From CAYXNZ01 sp964553705 (lineage in GTDB: Bacteria > Patescibacteriota > Patescibacteriia > Patescibacteriales > GWC2-42-12), in contig CAZKKV010000001.1 in NCBI GenBank assembly GCA_964553705.1, positions 1 to 51,862 of the forward strand: a stretch of DNA of 51,862 nucleotides, in the 5' to 3' direction. Position numbers and translations under genes: made by a program. The notes beneath the pieces were generated by a model. It had not been told where the DNA came from and searched no databases. It saw only the letters and a list, made by a program, of their open reading frames with translations. How positions within the stretch are numbered: the first letter of the stretch is position 1; the number at the start of each line of letters is the position of its first letter. Shown in pieces: positions 1 through 8,380 of the stretch.

Positions 1-701
1 CAAATGACCCAGGGACACACACTATCATCGTCCAAGCCGCTAATCTCTGTGGTGCTACTTATCAAACTGAATTTACTTTAACAGTTTTGCCAAATGAGTG
101 GTCGGGTGATGGAATTTGTCAAGGCAATGAGGTTTGCGATATTAATACTGATGATTGTGGGGTTTGTTGTGCGCCAGATTGTACGGGAAAAAGTTGTGGC
201 CCTGATGGTTGTGGTGACAGTTGTGGTGTTTGTAGCGCACCAAACATTTGTAGTGGCGGAAGTTGCTGTCCTGTTACGGCGGAGATTCAAGTTTGTTCTG
301 ATAATTGTCATGAAACTTATTTTAATGGTCAATACGTTAGTAGTGCATGTGCATGGTGGTCGGTACAAGGATTTAGTGTGTCAATAGAAGAAGGAAAAAA
401 TGTGATAGCAATAAAGGCCACGGATGAAGGGGCTTTATATGGATTTTCAGCTACCTTAAATAGAGGTGGTTGTAGCAGTATGACAACAAATGATTTAGCT
501 AATTGGAAATGCACTGCTACTCCAGGAAGCGGATGGACTAATGTAAATTACGATGATTCTTCTTGGCCATCTGCTACGTATGGATCTCCTGGCACAATTG
601 GAATTAGACCTGGCAATTACTTACCTTATTTACAAATTTGGGCTCAAAATATTGGATGTTGTACTAGTGTTTATTGTCGATATACTTTTACAGCAGGATA
701 A
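1..701 (+). CDS. Cys-rich secreted protein, 3' end only
   Basis: The reading frame is open from base 3, so the gene starts outside the window and only about 232 C-terminal residues are seen. They show the end of a beta-sandwich-like segment (Thr/Val-rich, ending TEFTLTVLP), then a stretch of about 60 residues packed with Cys-Gly-Asp motifs (CGPDGCGDSCGVC type, as in Cys-rich linkers of secreted proteins). A C-terminal domain of about 145 residues follows, with NYDDSSWPSA and several Cys pairs, reminiscent of galactose-binding-like sandwich domains. The many cysteines imply an extracellular, disulfide-bonded surface protein. No enzyme motif is visible. A TTG at 87 is an internal codon, not the start. 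A strong hairpin follows the stop. Confidence 0.75.
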   Translation, partial: NDPGTHTIIVQAANLCGATYQTEFTLTVLPNEWSGDGICQGNEVCDINTDDCGVCCAPDCTGKSCGPDGCGDSCGVCSAPNICSGGSCCPVTAEIQVCSDNCHETYFNGQYVSSACAWWSVQGFSVSIEEGKNVIAIKATDEGALYGFSATLNRGGCSSMTTNDLANWKCTATPGSGWTNVNYDDSSWPSATYGSPGTIGIRPGNYLPYLQIWAQNIGCCTSVYCRYTFTAG

Positions 702-730
702 TATTTTTAAAACTCTTTAAAATCAAAAAT

Positions 731-766
731 CACAAAACCGCTTTTTACATAAAAAGCGGTTTTGTG
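731..766. terminator. Bidirectional intrinsic terminator
   Basis: A perfect inverted repeat, CACAAAACCGCTTTTT against AAAAAGCGGTTTTGTG with a very short loop, lies between the convergent genes ending at 701 (+) and 785 (-). The A/T-rich outer arms supply a U-tract in both directions. Confidence 0.8.
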
Positions 767-784
767 ATACAATTATAATGAATT

Positions 785-1219
785 TTACAGAATAAAATAC
801 CCGACAATACTGGTAAAGAGACCTATTATTGAACCGATTAAAACTTGTATTGGCGTATGGCCGATTTTTTCCAGAAGATAAGGATAATTTTCTTCAAGGA
901 CATCATCGTCTTGCAAGTCTTTTACTAGTACATTTAATGTTCGACCGTGCTGACCAAGATATCGTCTGATACCGATAGCATCGCGAATAACTATAATTGC
1001 TAGAATAATTGAGATGGCGAATAGGGGTGATTTAATTCCTTCAATCAAGCCTATTATAGTAGCCAGAGAAACAACGATTGCGCTATGACCAGAGGGCATA
1101 CCAGAATAAGCAAAAATATTTTTATAACTGAATTTTTGTTGATTATTTTTAATAAAAAATTTTGATATTTGGGCGATTAAACCCGCAACAATTGGTAAAA
1201 TTAAAATTTCATAATTCAT
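785..1219 (-). CDS. Divergent PAP2 (DUF212, YuiD-like) membrane protein
   Basis: Small membrane protein of the DUF212 'divergent PAP2' family. It has GMPSGHSA near residues 40-47, RDAIGIRRYLGQHGRTLN in the middle and EKIGHTPIQV near the C-terminus, the conserved phosphatase-like blocks, set among three or four hydrophobic helices. The substrate is unknown, probably a lipid or isoprenoid phosphate. I chose the ATG at 1219 (MNYEILILP, giving 144 residues). The longer frame from 1249 would overlap the divergent uppP start at 1225. With the short start only five bases separate the two initiation codons, so each promoter must lie inside the other gene. The neighbour uppP is also a polyprenyl-phosphate phosphatase, which supports a lipid-carrier role. 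Confidence 0.85.
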   Translation of the reverse strand: MNYEILILPIVAGLIAQISKFFIKNNQQKFSYKNIFAYSGMPSGHSAIVVSLATIIGLIEGIKSPLFAISIILAIIVIRDAIGIRRYLGQHGRTLNVLVKDLQDDDVLEENYPYLLEKIGHTPIQVLIGSIIGLFTSIVGYFIL

Positions 1220-1224
1220 AAAAT

Positions 1225-2031
1225 ATGTTAATAAGTTATTTAAAGTCAATAATCTACGGAATAGTGCAAGGGATAACAGAATTTTTACCAGTGTCCAGCT
1301 CAGGGCATTTGGTTTTACTTCATCGTTTTGTGCCGTTCAATTTCGATAACGAATTGGCTTTTGATGTTTTTTTACATTTAGCAACAATTATAGCCGTGGT
1401 TTTTTATTTTCGCCAAGAAATTTATCAACTGATTAAATCGTGGCTTGTTAGTTTTTCAGGAAAGTCTGATAAATATTCAAAATTAGCTTGGTTGATTATA
1501 CTGGCGACCATACCGGCCGGTGTTGTCGGATATTTATTTGATGAATTTATTGAAAATACTTTTCGGTCAACTTTAATTGTTGTTTATATGCTAGCAGTAG
1601 TTGCTTTACTTTTTTTTATCGGGGAAAAATTTTCTGTCAAAAAAAACAGTATTTACGATTTGAGCTGGGTAGCGGTTTTGGCAATTGGAATAAGCCAGGT
1701 TTTGGCGTTTATCCCCGGCGTGTCTCGATCTGGTATAACTATTATAGCAGGTTTAGCTATCGGATTAAAGAGGAAGTCGGCAGCCAGTTTTTCTTTTCTT
1801 CTTTCTGTGCCAATAATTTTGGGCGCTAGTGCAAAAAAAATTCCGAGTCTTTCGGATATAAACATTTTAAGTAATGATTTTTTATTGCTATTGGTCGCTT
1901 TTTTTTCAGCCTTAATTTTTGGTTTTTTTTCAATAAAGTATTTTTTGAAGTATTTAGAAAAACGAAGCCTAAATGTTTTTGCTTGGTATAGGATCGTATT
2001 AGCAATTATTGTTTGGCTGTTAATTTTTTAG
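1225..2031 (+). CDS. uppP: Undecaprenyl-diphosphatase
   Basis: Integral membrane phosphatase (BacA/UppP family) that converts undecaprenyl diphosphate to the monophosphate so the lipid carrier can be reused for peptidoglycan and glycan export. The 268-residue length is typical. Motif 1, GITEFLPVSSSGHL, covers residues 16-29 with the catalytic-type Glu19 and His28. Motif 2, GVSRSGITI, starts at residue 165 with Arg168. Around seven or eight hydrophobic segments are present. No Shine-Dalgarno site precedes the ATG. The 3' end overlaps the convergent CAP-protein gene by 26 bases. Confidence 0.97.
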   Translation: MLISYLKSIIYGIVQGITEFLPVSSSGHLVLLHRFVPFNFDNELAFDVFLHLATIIAVVFYFRQEIYQLIKSWLVSFSGKSDKYSKLAWLIILATIPAGVVGYLFDEFIENTFRSTLIVVYMLAVVALLFFIGEKFSVKKNSIYDLSWVAVLAIGISQVLAFIPGVSRSGITIIAGLAIGLKRKSAASFSFLLSVPIILGASAKKIPSLSDINILSNDFLLLLVAFFSALIFGFFSIKYFLKYLEKRSLNVFAWYRIVLAIIVWLLIF

Positions 2032-2899
2032 AGTTCATTGCAACATATATATTGGCAAGGGAAGTATAGCAATAGTAAAAATAAAAAAACAAAACAGTAA
2101 TCACAGAAAAAGATAGTAGAAAGGATAATAGGGTGATAAAAAATTCATTGTGTACAAAAAAATTATACATTCCATTCTGGGTGTTAGCAGTTTGATTAAT
2201 TAATAGCTTTGAATTTAAAGTTGGCATGGTTTGTGGTTTTAAAACAGAGCGAGTTAATAGATTTTCATTGATAGAACTATTTAGTAAAATATCATTTGGG
2301 ATTAAGCCTGGCCAATTTGGCTGAGAAGCTAATATTGGTTGGACTGACAGATTGGCTGGTGTGCCAAAAATTTGAACCACGATCGTTGTATTTATTCCAT
2401 CAAAAATTCCATCAATAGCAGCAACGCCTATTTCCTGATAACGTGGGTTGATTAAATTTTTCTTATGCGCTAAAGACTCCAGCCAAGCATTAATTACCCC
2501 TTCGCTAGTAGCAAAGTCAATCGCTAAATTTTCGCCGACAAAAGAATAGTTATAGTCATTATCTTTTATCCAGGTTGAAAACTTTTTATCATCTATATTG
2601 TGCGCAAAATTCTGTGAGTCCAGAATTGCTTGAGCTTTATCAATGGCCGATTTTGTTAAAAGTTGATTGGCTGATAGAGCATTCAAGCCTAAATCAAGTC
2701 TTATTTCGTTAGTTAGTTGAATTATTTTTTCGGGTGTTATGTTTGCAAGATACGCTTCTTTTGGCCACAAAAAAATCCCCAGCATTATAGTAGCAAGAGA
2801 TAACAAAAATCTTTTGGCAAACATTGTCAATCCGACACGATATATTGTGAGAAAGAAATTATAGTTTAAACTAAATTTCTCCTTTATTTTTTTAAGCAT
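2006..2899 (-). CDS. CAP/SCP-domain secreted or membrane protein
   Basis: 297 residues. An N-terminal hydrophobic segment (about residues 25-46) is followed by a CAP (cysteine-rich secretory/PR-1) fold: TNEIRLDLGLNALS, a conserved His in FAHNIDD, VGENLA, and the INAWLESLAHKKNLINPRYQEIGVA block. A second strong hydrophobic helix near residues 245-275 suggests that the protein is membrane-anchored at both ends with the CAP domain outside. Bacterial CAP proteins are commonly extracellular and of unknown activity. The ATG at 2899 is used. A longer overlapping frame upstream (2884-3084) has no family resemblance. Confidence 0.85.
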   Translation of the reverse strand: MLKKIKEKFSLNYNFFLTIYRVGLTMFAKRFLLSLATIMLGIFLWPKEAYLANITPEKIIQLTNEIRLDLGLNALSANQLLTKSAIDKAQAILDSQNFAHNIDDKKFSTWIKDNDYNYSFVGENLAIDFATSEGVINAWLESLAHKKNLINPRYQEIGVAAIDGIFDGINTTIVVQIFGTPANLSVQPILASQPNWPGLIPNDILLNSSINENLLTRSVLKPQTMPTLNSKLLINQTANTQNGMYNFFVHNEFFITLLSFLLSFSVITVLFFYFYYCYTSLANIYVAMNSKKLTAKQ

Positions 2900-3147
2900 C
2901 TTTTGTTTTTATCTTTGTTTTTGTTTTTTGTCAACCCAATAACATTATTATAGCACAGAATAGGTGATAATGCAAGTCCAGAAAAGTGGATAAATTTTAG
3001 ACGACAATTGAGGTGTTTTAAATAATAGAAAAAGTGTTTTATAATTATATTCAAACAAGCAAAAAAGTTTGCTTGAATCAGCACTGTTTGATAATATTAT
3101 TGTAGTTGTTTAATTTAAATTAGTGTCTTTATATAAAAAATAATTAT

Positions 3148-3573
3148 ATGCCAAAAAAAATAAAAGTTGCTGTTAGTGGATATTTTAATCCACTGCATGT
3201 TGGGCATCTTGAAATGATAGAGAAAGCCAAAAAACTTGGTAACTATTTAGTCGTAATCGTTAACAATGATTATCAAGTAAGCTTAAAGGGTCGAGTACCA
3301 TTCATGAATGAAAAAGATAGATTGAAGATAGTTGAAGCTTTAAAATGCGTTGATGAAGTTTTTTTATCAATTGATAAAGATTTATCTGTGTGTCAGTCTT
3401 TGAAAAAAGTTAAGCCGGATATTTTTGGTCAGGGTGGAGATAGAAATGAAGGTAATATTCCAGAGGCTGAAATTTGCAAGGAGCTTGGGATTAAAATGGT
3501 TGACGGATTGGGACAAAAAATTAGATCAAGTTCAGATTTAATAAAAGACGCAAATCAAAAAATACATGTTTAA
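3148..3573 (+). CDS. Cytidylyltransferase-family nucleotidyltransferase
   Basis: 141 residues with the N-terminal signature of HxGH nucleotidyltransferases: SGYFNPLHVGHLEM (His17 and His20), then GRVPFMNEKDRLKIVEALKCVDEVF, and near the C-terminus GLGQKIRSSSDLI, which resembles the ISSS block. The closest groups are glycerol-3-phosphate cytidylyltransferases and the RfaE-type adenylyltransferase domain. The accepted substrate cannot be read from the sequence. The last eight bases overlap the mltG start (ATGTTTAA), so the two are translationally coupled. The ATG has no Shine-Dalgarno site. Confidence 0.85.
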   Translation: MPKKIKVAVSGYFNPLHVGHLEMIEKAKKLGNYLVVIVNNDYQVSLKGRVPFMNEKDRLKIVEALKCVDEVFLSIDKDLSVCQSLKKVKPDIFGQGGDRNEGNIPEAEICKELGIKMVDGLGQKIRSSSDLIKDANQKIHV

Positions 3574-4612
3574 AAAATTTTTATTACTATCGATTATTTT
3601 AATTTTCGTTTTTAGCGTATCATATTTTTCACAAATTAATTCTAGGATGGATAATTCAGATAATAGTGTTCCATTTGTCGTTTTAAAAGGAGAGAGCGCT
3701 AAAGATGTTTCCCAAAAATTAGAAGAGCTAGGATTAATTAAATCCGTTTTTTATTTTGATTTGTATGTCTGGCAAAAAGAATGGCAGACTAAATTTCAAG
3801 CCGGCATTCATCAATTAAGTCCAGCTATGAAGATGAAAGAAATTGCTACTACCTTGGTTAGTGGCGGGGATTCAGGCGACGAAACAACAGTGAAAATTAT
3901 AGAAGGTTGGTCGATTGTTGATATAGCAGAATATTTGGAAGACAAGGATATGTTTGATAAAAAAGATTTTTTGACAGCAGTTGGTTCTCCGATGGTTGAT
4001 TACAGGACAAAGAGTAGTCAGCTAACACCAAAAGATTATTCCTTAAACTATAATTTTTTGTCAGACAAACCAAAATATTATGGGCTTGAAGGCTACTTGT
4101 TCCCCGATACATATAAAGTGTTTAAAACTGCTAGCTTAGATGATGTAGTTAATAAAATGTTGTTTAATTTTAATTTAAAGTTGACGGAAAAAATGAGGCA
4201 GGATATCGCTAGTCAAGAAAAAAGTATATATGAAATTATTACGATGGCTTCCGTGATTGAGAAAGAAGTCAGAACGACTAAAGATATGGAAATAGTATCT
4301 GGTATTTTTTGGAATAGAATTGAAAATAGACAACCTTTGCAGTCATGTGCGACTTTGGCTTACATTTTGGGAGTAGATAAAAAACAATATACAATCGAAG
4401 ATACTAACGTTGATTCGCCATATAATACTTACCGTTACCAGGGATTGCCACCTGGGCCAATTTGCAACCCTGGTTTACAGGCGATAAAAGCGGCGATTTA
4501 CCCCAAAGACACTGATTATAATTATTTTTTAAGTCGATCAAGTGATGGTCAGACAATTTTTAGTAAAATTTACGAAGAGCATTTAAAGAATAAGGCAAAA
4601 TACCTAGAATAA
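3566..4612 (+). CDS. mltG: Endolytic murein transglycosylase MltG
   Basis: Membrane-anchored enzyme that cleaves nascent glycan strands and sets their length. It has one N-terminal transmembrane helix (about residues 4-21), a LysM-like segment containing VVLKGESAKDVSQKLEELGLI, and the YceG catalytic domain. The catalytic Glu of ASVIEKEV is at about residue 232. The C-terminal signature YNTYRYQGLPPGPICNPG, then AIYP and YFLS, is complete. 348 residues is within the family range. The start overlaps the upstream nucleotidyltransferase stop. Confidence 0.96.
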   Translation: MFKKFLLLSIILIFVFSVSYFSQINSRMDNSDNSVPFVVLKGESAKDVSQKLEELGLIKSVFYFDLYVWQKEWQTKFQAGIHQLSPAMKMKEIATTLVSGGDSGDETTVKIIEGWSIVDIAEYLEDKDMFDKKDFLTAVGSPMVDYRTKSSQLTPKDYSLNYNFLSDKPKYYGLEGYLFPDTYKVFKTASLDDVVNKMLFNFNLKLTEKMRQDIASQEKSIYEIITMASVIEKEVRTTKDMEIVSGIFWNRIENRQPLQSCATLAYILGVDKKQYTIEDTNVDSPYNTYRYQGLPPGPICNPGLQAIKAAIYPKDTDYNYFLSRSSDGQTIFSKIYEEHLKNKAKYLE

Positions 4613-4621
4613 TAGGAGTAG

Positions 4622-4649
4622 TTGACAAAATTTTTATATTTGTTATTAT
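4622..4649 (+). promoter_or_regulatory. Sigma-70-type promoter of the rplJ operon
   Basis: A perfect -35 TTGACA at 4622-4627 and a TATTAT -10 at 4644-4649 (16-base spacer), ten bases after the mltG stop and just upstream of the L10-type leader. Confidence 0.6.
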
Positions 4650-4660
4650 ATTTATAGACA

Positions 4661-4782
4661 ATCAAATTAGTCGCAGACAGTAGGCAGTATGCAAATGTGC
4701 GCATGCAAATAAGACCTGCCGAGACAAAAGTTAATTTTAACTTATTTTTTTAATCTGTGACTATCGGCAGATTTTTTTTATT
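4661..4782 (+). promoter_or_regulatory. Ribosomal protein L10-type leader with attenuator-like hairpin
   Basis: The untranslated leader before rplJ holds the pattern of the L10(L12) autoregulatory leader: GTCGCAGACAGTAGGCAG at 4670-4687, a small hairpin around TGCAAATGTGCGCATGCA, and ACCTGCCGAGAC near 4714. TAGTCGCAG (4668-4676) can pair with CTGTGACTA (4755-4763), closing a multibranch structure. The competing hairpin AATCTG/CAGATT (4752-4757 with 4768-4773) is followed by eight T's. The two pairings exclude each other. In characterised bacteria L10 bound to L12 recognises such a leader; binding here is inferred. Confidence 0.75.
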
Positions 4783-4800
4783 TTTAAATTTATATACGAT

Positions 4801-5325
4801 ATGCCAAAAACAAAAGGACAGAAAAAACATATTTTAGCCGAATTAGGAGATAAAATTGATCGAGCAAAATCAGTTGTTTTTGCCAGTTTCAGTGGATTGG
4901 GTGTAAAAGAAAACGAAGAATTGAGAAAAAAACTCAAGTCCGAGAATAGTGAATATTATGTTGCCAAGAAGACTTTACTGAATTTAGCCTACAAAGAGAA
5001 GGGGATTGATTCTTTGAGTATTAAAGATTTTTCTGGTCAGATTGCTGCCGTTTTTGGCTACGAAGACGAGGTAGCACCAGCTAAAATTTTGGGTCAATTC
5101 AAAAAAGAAAATGGAGAAAAAATAAATTTTATCGGTGGGATATTGGAAAATAAATACATAAACGCTGAAAAAGTTGACAGCTTGGCTAAATTGCCCAGTA
5201 AGATTGAATTGTATGCCAAATTGGTCGGTTTAATAAACGCGCCTGTTTCAGAGTTGGTTAATTCTCTGGCCGGTAATTTACGCAATTTAGTATATGTTCT
5301 AAAAGCGATTGAAGAAAAAAAATAA
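4801..5325 (+). CDS. rplJ: 50S ribosomal protein L10
   Basis: 174 residues, the usual length. The N-terminal RNA-binding domain begins MPKTKGQKKHILAELGDKI and includes VVFASFSGLGVKENEELRKKLK and YYVAKKTLLNLA. The C-terminal amphipathic helix (about 150-174) is the L7/L12 docking site. It forms the base of the ribosomal stalk and, with L12, represses its own operon. The start at 4801 has no Shine-Dalgarno site. It is followed by rplL after 31 bases. Confidence 0.97.
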   Translation: MPKTKGQKKHILAELGDKIDRAKSVVFASFSGLGVKENEELRKKLKSENSEYYVAKKTLLNLAYKEKGIDSLSIKDFSGQIAAVFGYEDEVAPAKILGQFKKENGEKINFIGGILENKYINAEKVDSLAKLPSKIELYAKLVGLINAPVSELVNSLAGNLRNLVYVLKAIEEKK

Positions 5326-5356
5326 TTTAAATAATAAATAATTAATTTATAAAATT

Positions 5357-5860
5357 ATGGCAGACGAAAATAACAAAGACGAAGTAAGGCAGGAAGCTCC
5401 TGCTACCGAAGAAAAGAAAGAAGGGATCACCCCGACTGTAGTAACAACAGAAGTTGTGACTGAAGAAGAAGTGGTTGTGCCTGACAAATTTAAATCTTTA
5501 ATAGAAGAGATTGAAAAAATGTCAGTACTAGATTTGGCTGAGTTAGTAAAAATTTTAGAAAAGAAATTCGGCGTGTCAGCCGCTGCTCCAGCAATGATGA
5601 TGGCCAATGGTTCGGCTAACGGTGGAGCTGGTGAAGCTGTGGAAGAAAAAACTAGTTTTGATGTTGAGTTAACTGATGCTGGTGGCAACAAAATTGCCGT
5701 CATTAAAGCAGTGCGGGCATTAACTGAGATGGGTTTAAAAGACGCCAAGGATTTAGTTGACGGCGCACCAAAGATGGTTAAAGAAGGCTTAAAGAAAGAA
5801 GACGCTGAAGCAACCAAAGCTCAGTTAGAAGAGGCTGGTGCGAAGGTAACTTTGAAGTAA
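5357..5860 (+). CDS. rplL: 50S ribosomal protein L7/L12 with long N-terminal extension
   Basis: Ribosomal stalk protein that recruits translation GTPases. The normal protein corresponds to residues of about 44-167: the dimerisation helix LIEEIEKMSVLDLAELVKIL, an Ala/Gly-rich hinge (AAAPAMMMANGSANGGAG) and the C-terminal domain with KIAVIKAVR and GLKDAKDLVDGAP. Ahead of it is an acidic, Thr/Val/Glu-rich extension of about 43 residues, making 167 residues against the usual 120-130. No internal ATG between the first codon and the dimerisation domain would remove the extension cleanly, so it looks genuine. Confidence 0.96.
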   Translation: MADENNKDEVRQEAPATEEKKEGITPTVVTTEVVTEEEVVVPDKFKSLIEEIEKMSVLDLAELVKILEKKFGVSAAAPAMMMANGSANGGAGEAVEEKTSFDVELTDAGGNKIAVIKAVRALTEMGLKDAKDLVDGAPKMVKEGLKKEDAEATKAQLEEAGAKVTLK

Positions 5861-5891
5861 ACAATCAAAAGAAAATTTTGAATAAAAAAAT

Positions 5892-5918
5892 ACAGGTTTT
5901 TATAGCCTGTGTTTTTTT
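5892..5918 (+). terminator. Intrinsic terminator after rplJL
   Basis: ACAGG/CCTGT stem (5892-5896 with 5906-5910) followed by a run of seven T's, 31 bases after the rplL stop. Confidence 0.65.
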
Positions 5919-5982
5919 ATAAATTATAAAAATTAAACTTATATCAATTGTGAATTTTGGATTTGATTTACGGGTCGATTTT

Positions 5983-8271
5983 TTACTCTTCAAAATATTC
6001 GGCGTTGATTGAGTAAACAGTGGTGTTATCAAGGAAATATATTTTTTTATTTATTTCATCAACAGTAAAATCTTTTAAATTATTAAAACTATCGCCGACA
6101 TATTGTTCTAGAAATTTGCCTGATTTATCAAAAATAATTAATCTTTTTTGTTTTGGCTCGAGGACGTAAATATATTTTTGTTCTGGTGAGACTTCAATTT
6201 TTACTGCTTCTTCAATTGTTGGTTCAACCGAAGAAATTGTAAATTCTTGGACCTCACCTTTTAGTAATTTTATAATTTCGCCGTTTTTTTTCAGAATAAA
6301 GATATTTCCATCAATTGCCAAGTCAACTGCCTCGGATATATCTGCGCCGTCTTTCAACCATGATATAGGTGAAGTTATGTTGTCGCCGACGTTGTAACGC
6401 AAAATTTTATTATTTACGCTGTCGAGTAGATAAAGTCGATTATTATACAAGACATGACTGGTGATTTGAGAAAAATTGCCGTCAAATTCAATTGTCATTG
6501 GAGTAAATTCTTCATTTTCCGTATTGAGCTTAATAATTTTATCAGTATTTAAATAAAACAAATTTTTATTTTTATCAGCCATTGGTTTTGTTATTTTGGC
6601 ATAAGTCGGATTTGTATTGGCGATAGCGGTAATTAATTTATCTGTTAAATTTACCACATAGATGGTTTTTAAATTTGAATCGCTACTGTATATAGTATTT
6701 GATGACATTATAATGTTATCTGGATTAGCCAGTGAATTTAGATCGGCAAAATTAGAAATTTTTTCTGGCGATTCAATTTTTACTACATGGCTAATTTTAT
6801 CAATTTGCTCTTGATTTTTTACCATAAAACGAGAATACTTTTCTTCTTGCTCCTTGTTGTCTCGAGGATATTCCGATAATAGTAATTTTGCTTCTTCCAT
6901 TATTTTTTTAGCGCCTTCTTCATTATTGTAAAGTAAACTGGCGTCTACTTGGTTTTGCTTTTGTTCAATTTTTTCCGTTAATTCATTTAGAATATTAGCG
7001 TTTTCAATTTTTTGGTTTTTGTAACTAATCCAAATAATATTTTGCATGAGTAGTAAAAGACAGATAAGGGCGGCGGCAAACAAAGCTTTGTTTTTTTTGT
7101 TCAATTTTTTAAACCAAACAATGCTGTTTCTCGCGTTGCCTTTGGTTGATTGAACGAATTGAGTTGTTTTGAATGAAATATTTTTTTTGGAATCAATTAA
7201 TTTTTGTTTATCTGACAATGTTTTAAAAATAAAAATTATAGAATTTACTAAATACGAGAAAACAATTTTTATTATATTTATAATTTTTTTAAACGAAAAA
7301 AATGAACTTCGTTTTTTAGAAAATATTTTGTCTTTCAATAGAAAATTTTTATCTGTAGATTTTTTTAATTTTTGGTTAAATCTAGGAGTGAAACCGCTTA
7401 AAATATTAAGCCAATCTTTAAAATTGATTATTCCGGTCGGAGAAAGAAGTTTTTCTGTGTTTTCTTCAGTTTGTTTCAATGAGCTGATAGAAGCTTGAGT
7501 AGATGGCAAGATGGTTTTTGATGGAGCTTCTGTTTTTTCTAAGCCAGCTGTATTTTTTATAATTAATCCCAAGAAGGGGATATAGGCGTTAATCTTTGAT
7601 AGAGTGTTTTTTATTTGTTCAACGGCGCTGGCTGGCGGTAAAGTGGTGATAATATCTATCAATTGTCTATGAGACAAATATTCTGGCAGTGTTTCACTGG
7701 TAAAAATAAAATAGCCATTAATGGGCATAGCGCCACTAATAACGTTTGAAAATAATTTATTTTGCGTGGCTAATCTGGCCGTGCCTTTTCCGTCAGCTTG
7801 TTCGGTAATATCAGTTAGACTGTATTTTGATGATGTTTCAGTCTTTTGTTTAGATATCATCAGCGCTTTATTTTTGCCGATGTTTGTAAAATGTATCTGA
7901 TTTTTGTATACTACGCCAATAGTAGCATTTATAATTTTTGCGTTTAACTTTATTTTTTCTGTGCGTAAAAATTCGGCTAATTTTTTGTTGGTTTTTGCTA
8001 AGGCCGATTCAAAGATGTGCTCAACTTTTAAATCAGGTAGTCTTTCCCGCAGAATTATTTTTTCGTTTTGGTAATAATTATGATTCAGAGTATTGATTAA
8101 GAAGTTCACCATTTTTAAATCAGAGGCTCTTTTGGATTCTATCTCAATAATAATAAAAAGCTTACCAGCTAGATTTTCCTTGTAGGCGTCTGGCTGGGAA
8201 ACAAAAACTTCGCTGGTGTTGGTGGTTCGATGAGCAGGAGTTAAAAAAAGTTGAGCAATTCTATAGCCCAT
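5983..8271 (-). CDS. Large membrane protein: PP2C-like N-terminus, TM helix, beta-propeller C-terminus
   Basis: 762 residues. About the first 245 resemble a divergent PP2C-type phosphatase fold (ATIGVVYKNQIHFTNIGKNKALMI, SDGAM-like SNVISGAMPINGYFIFTSE), but I do not see a full set of metal-binding aspartates, so catalysis is doubtful. A Ser/Lys-rich linker leads to one transmembrane helix (about residues 394-413), then a coiled-coil of about 75 residues. The C-terminal half has repeats of the NHL/beta-propeller type, such as NNRLYLLDSVNNKILRY, DGNIFILKKNGEIIKL and QKYIYVLEPKQKRLIIFDKSG. The layout suggests a cytoplasmic sensor module linked to an extracellular propeller. The gene stands alone, divergent from the regulator at 8381. 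Confidence 0.7.
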   Translation of the reverse strand: MGYRIAQLFLTPAHRTTNTSEVFVSQPDAYKENLAGKLFIIIEIESKRASDLKMVNFLINTLNHNYYQNEKIILRERLPDLKVEHIFESALAKTNKKLAEFLRTEKIKLNAKIINATIGVVYKNQIHFTNIGKNKALMISKQKTETSSKYSLTDITEQADGKGTARLATQNKLFSNVISGAMPINGYFIFTSETLPEYLSHRQLIDIITTLPPASAVEQIKNTLSKINAYIPFLGLIIKNTAGLEKTEAPSKTILPSTQASISSLKQTEENTEKLLSPTGIINFKDWLNILSGFTPRFNQKLKKSTDKNFLLKDKIFSKKRSSFFSFKKIINIIKIVFSYLVNSIIFIFKTLSDKQKLIDSKKNISFKTTQFVQSTKGNARNSIVWFKKLNKKNKALFAAALICLLLLMQNIIWISYKNQKIENANILNELTEKIEQKQNQVDASLLYNNEEGAKKIMEEAKLLLSEYPRDNKEQEEKYSRFMVKNQEQIDKISHVVKIESPEKISNFADLNSLANPDNIIMSSNTIYSSDSNLKTIYVVNLTDKLITAIANTNPTYAKITKPMADKNKNLFYLNTDKIIKLNTENEEFTPMTIEFDGNFSQITSHVLYNNRLYLLDSVNNKILRYNVGDNITSPISWLKDGADISEAVDLAIDGNIFILKKNGEIIKLLKGEVQEFTISSVEPTIEEAVKIEVSPEQKYIYVLEPKQKRLIIFDKSGKFLEQYVGDSFNNLKDFTVDEINKKIYFLDNTTVYSINAEYFEE

Positions 8272-8380
8272 ATATTATTTATATTAGTATGTAACTTAGA
8301 CCAGTATAGATCTGAGCCGCTTTTGACTTAATAGTATATATATTATACTATAAAATTAGATAATATGAAAATGACTTAAT

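Noticed and set aside
2884..3084. Minus-strand ORF of 66 codons upstream of the CAP gene
   Set aside because: No family resemblance, low-complexity Lys/Asn/Asp tail, and it overlaps the CAP start; probably chance.
7169..7498. Plus-strand ORF inside the large membrane protein
   Set aside because: It is an A/T-rich shadow in the opposite strand of a recognisable long protein.
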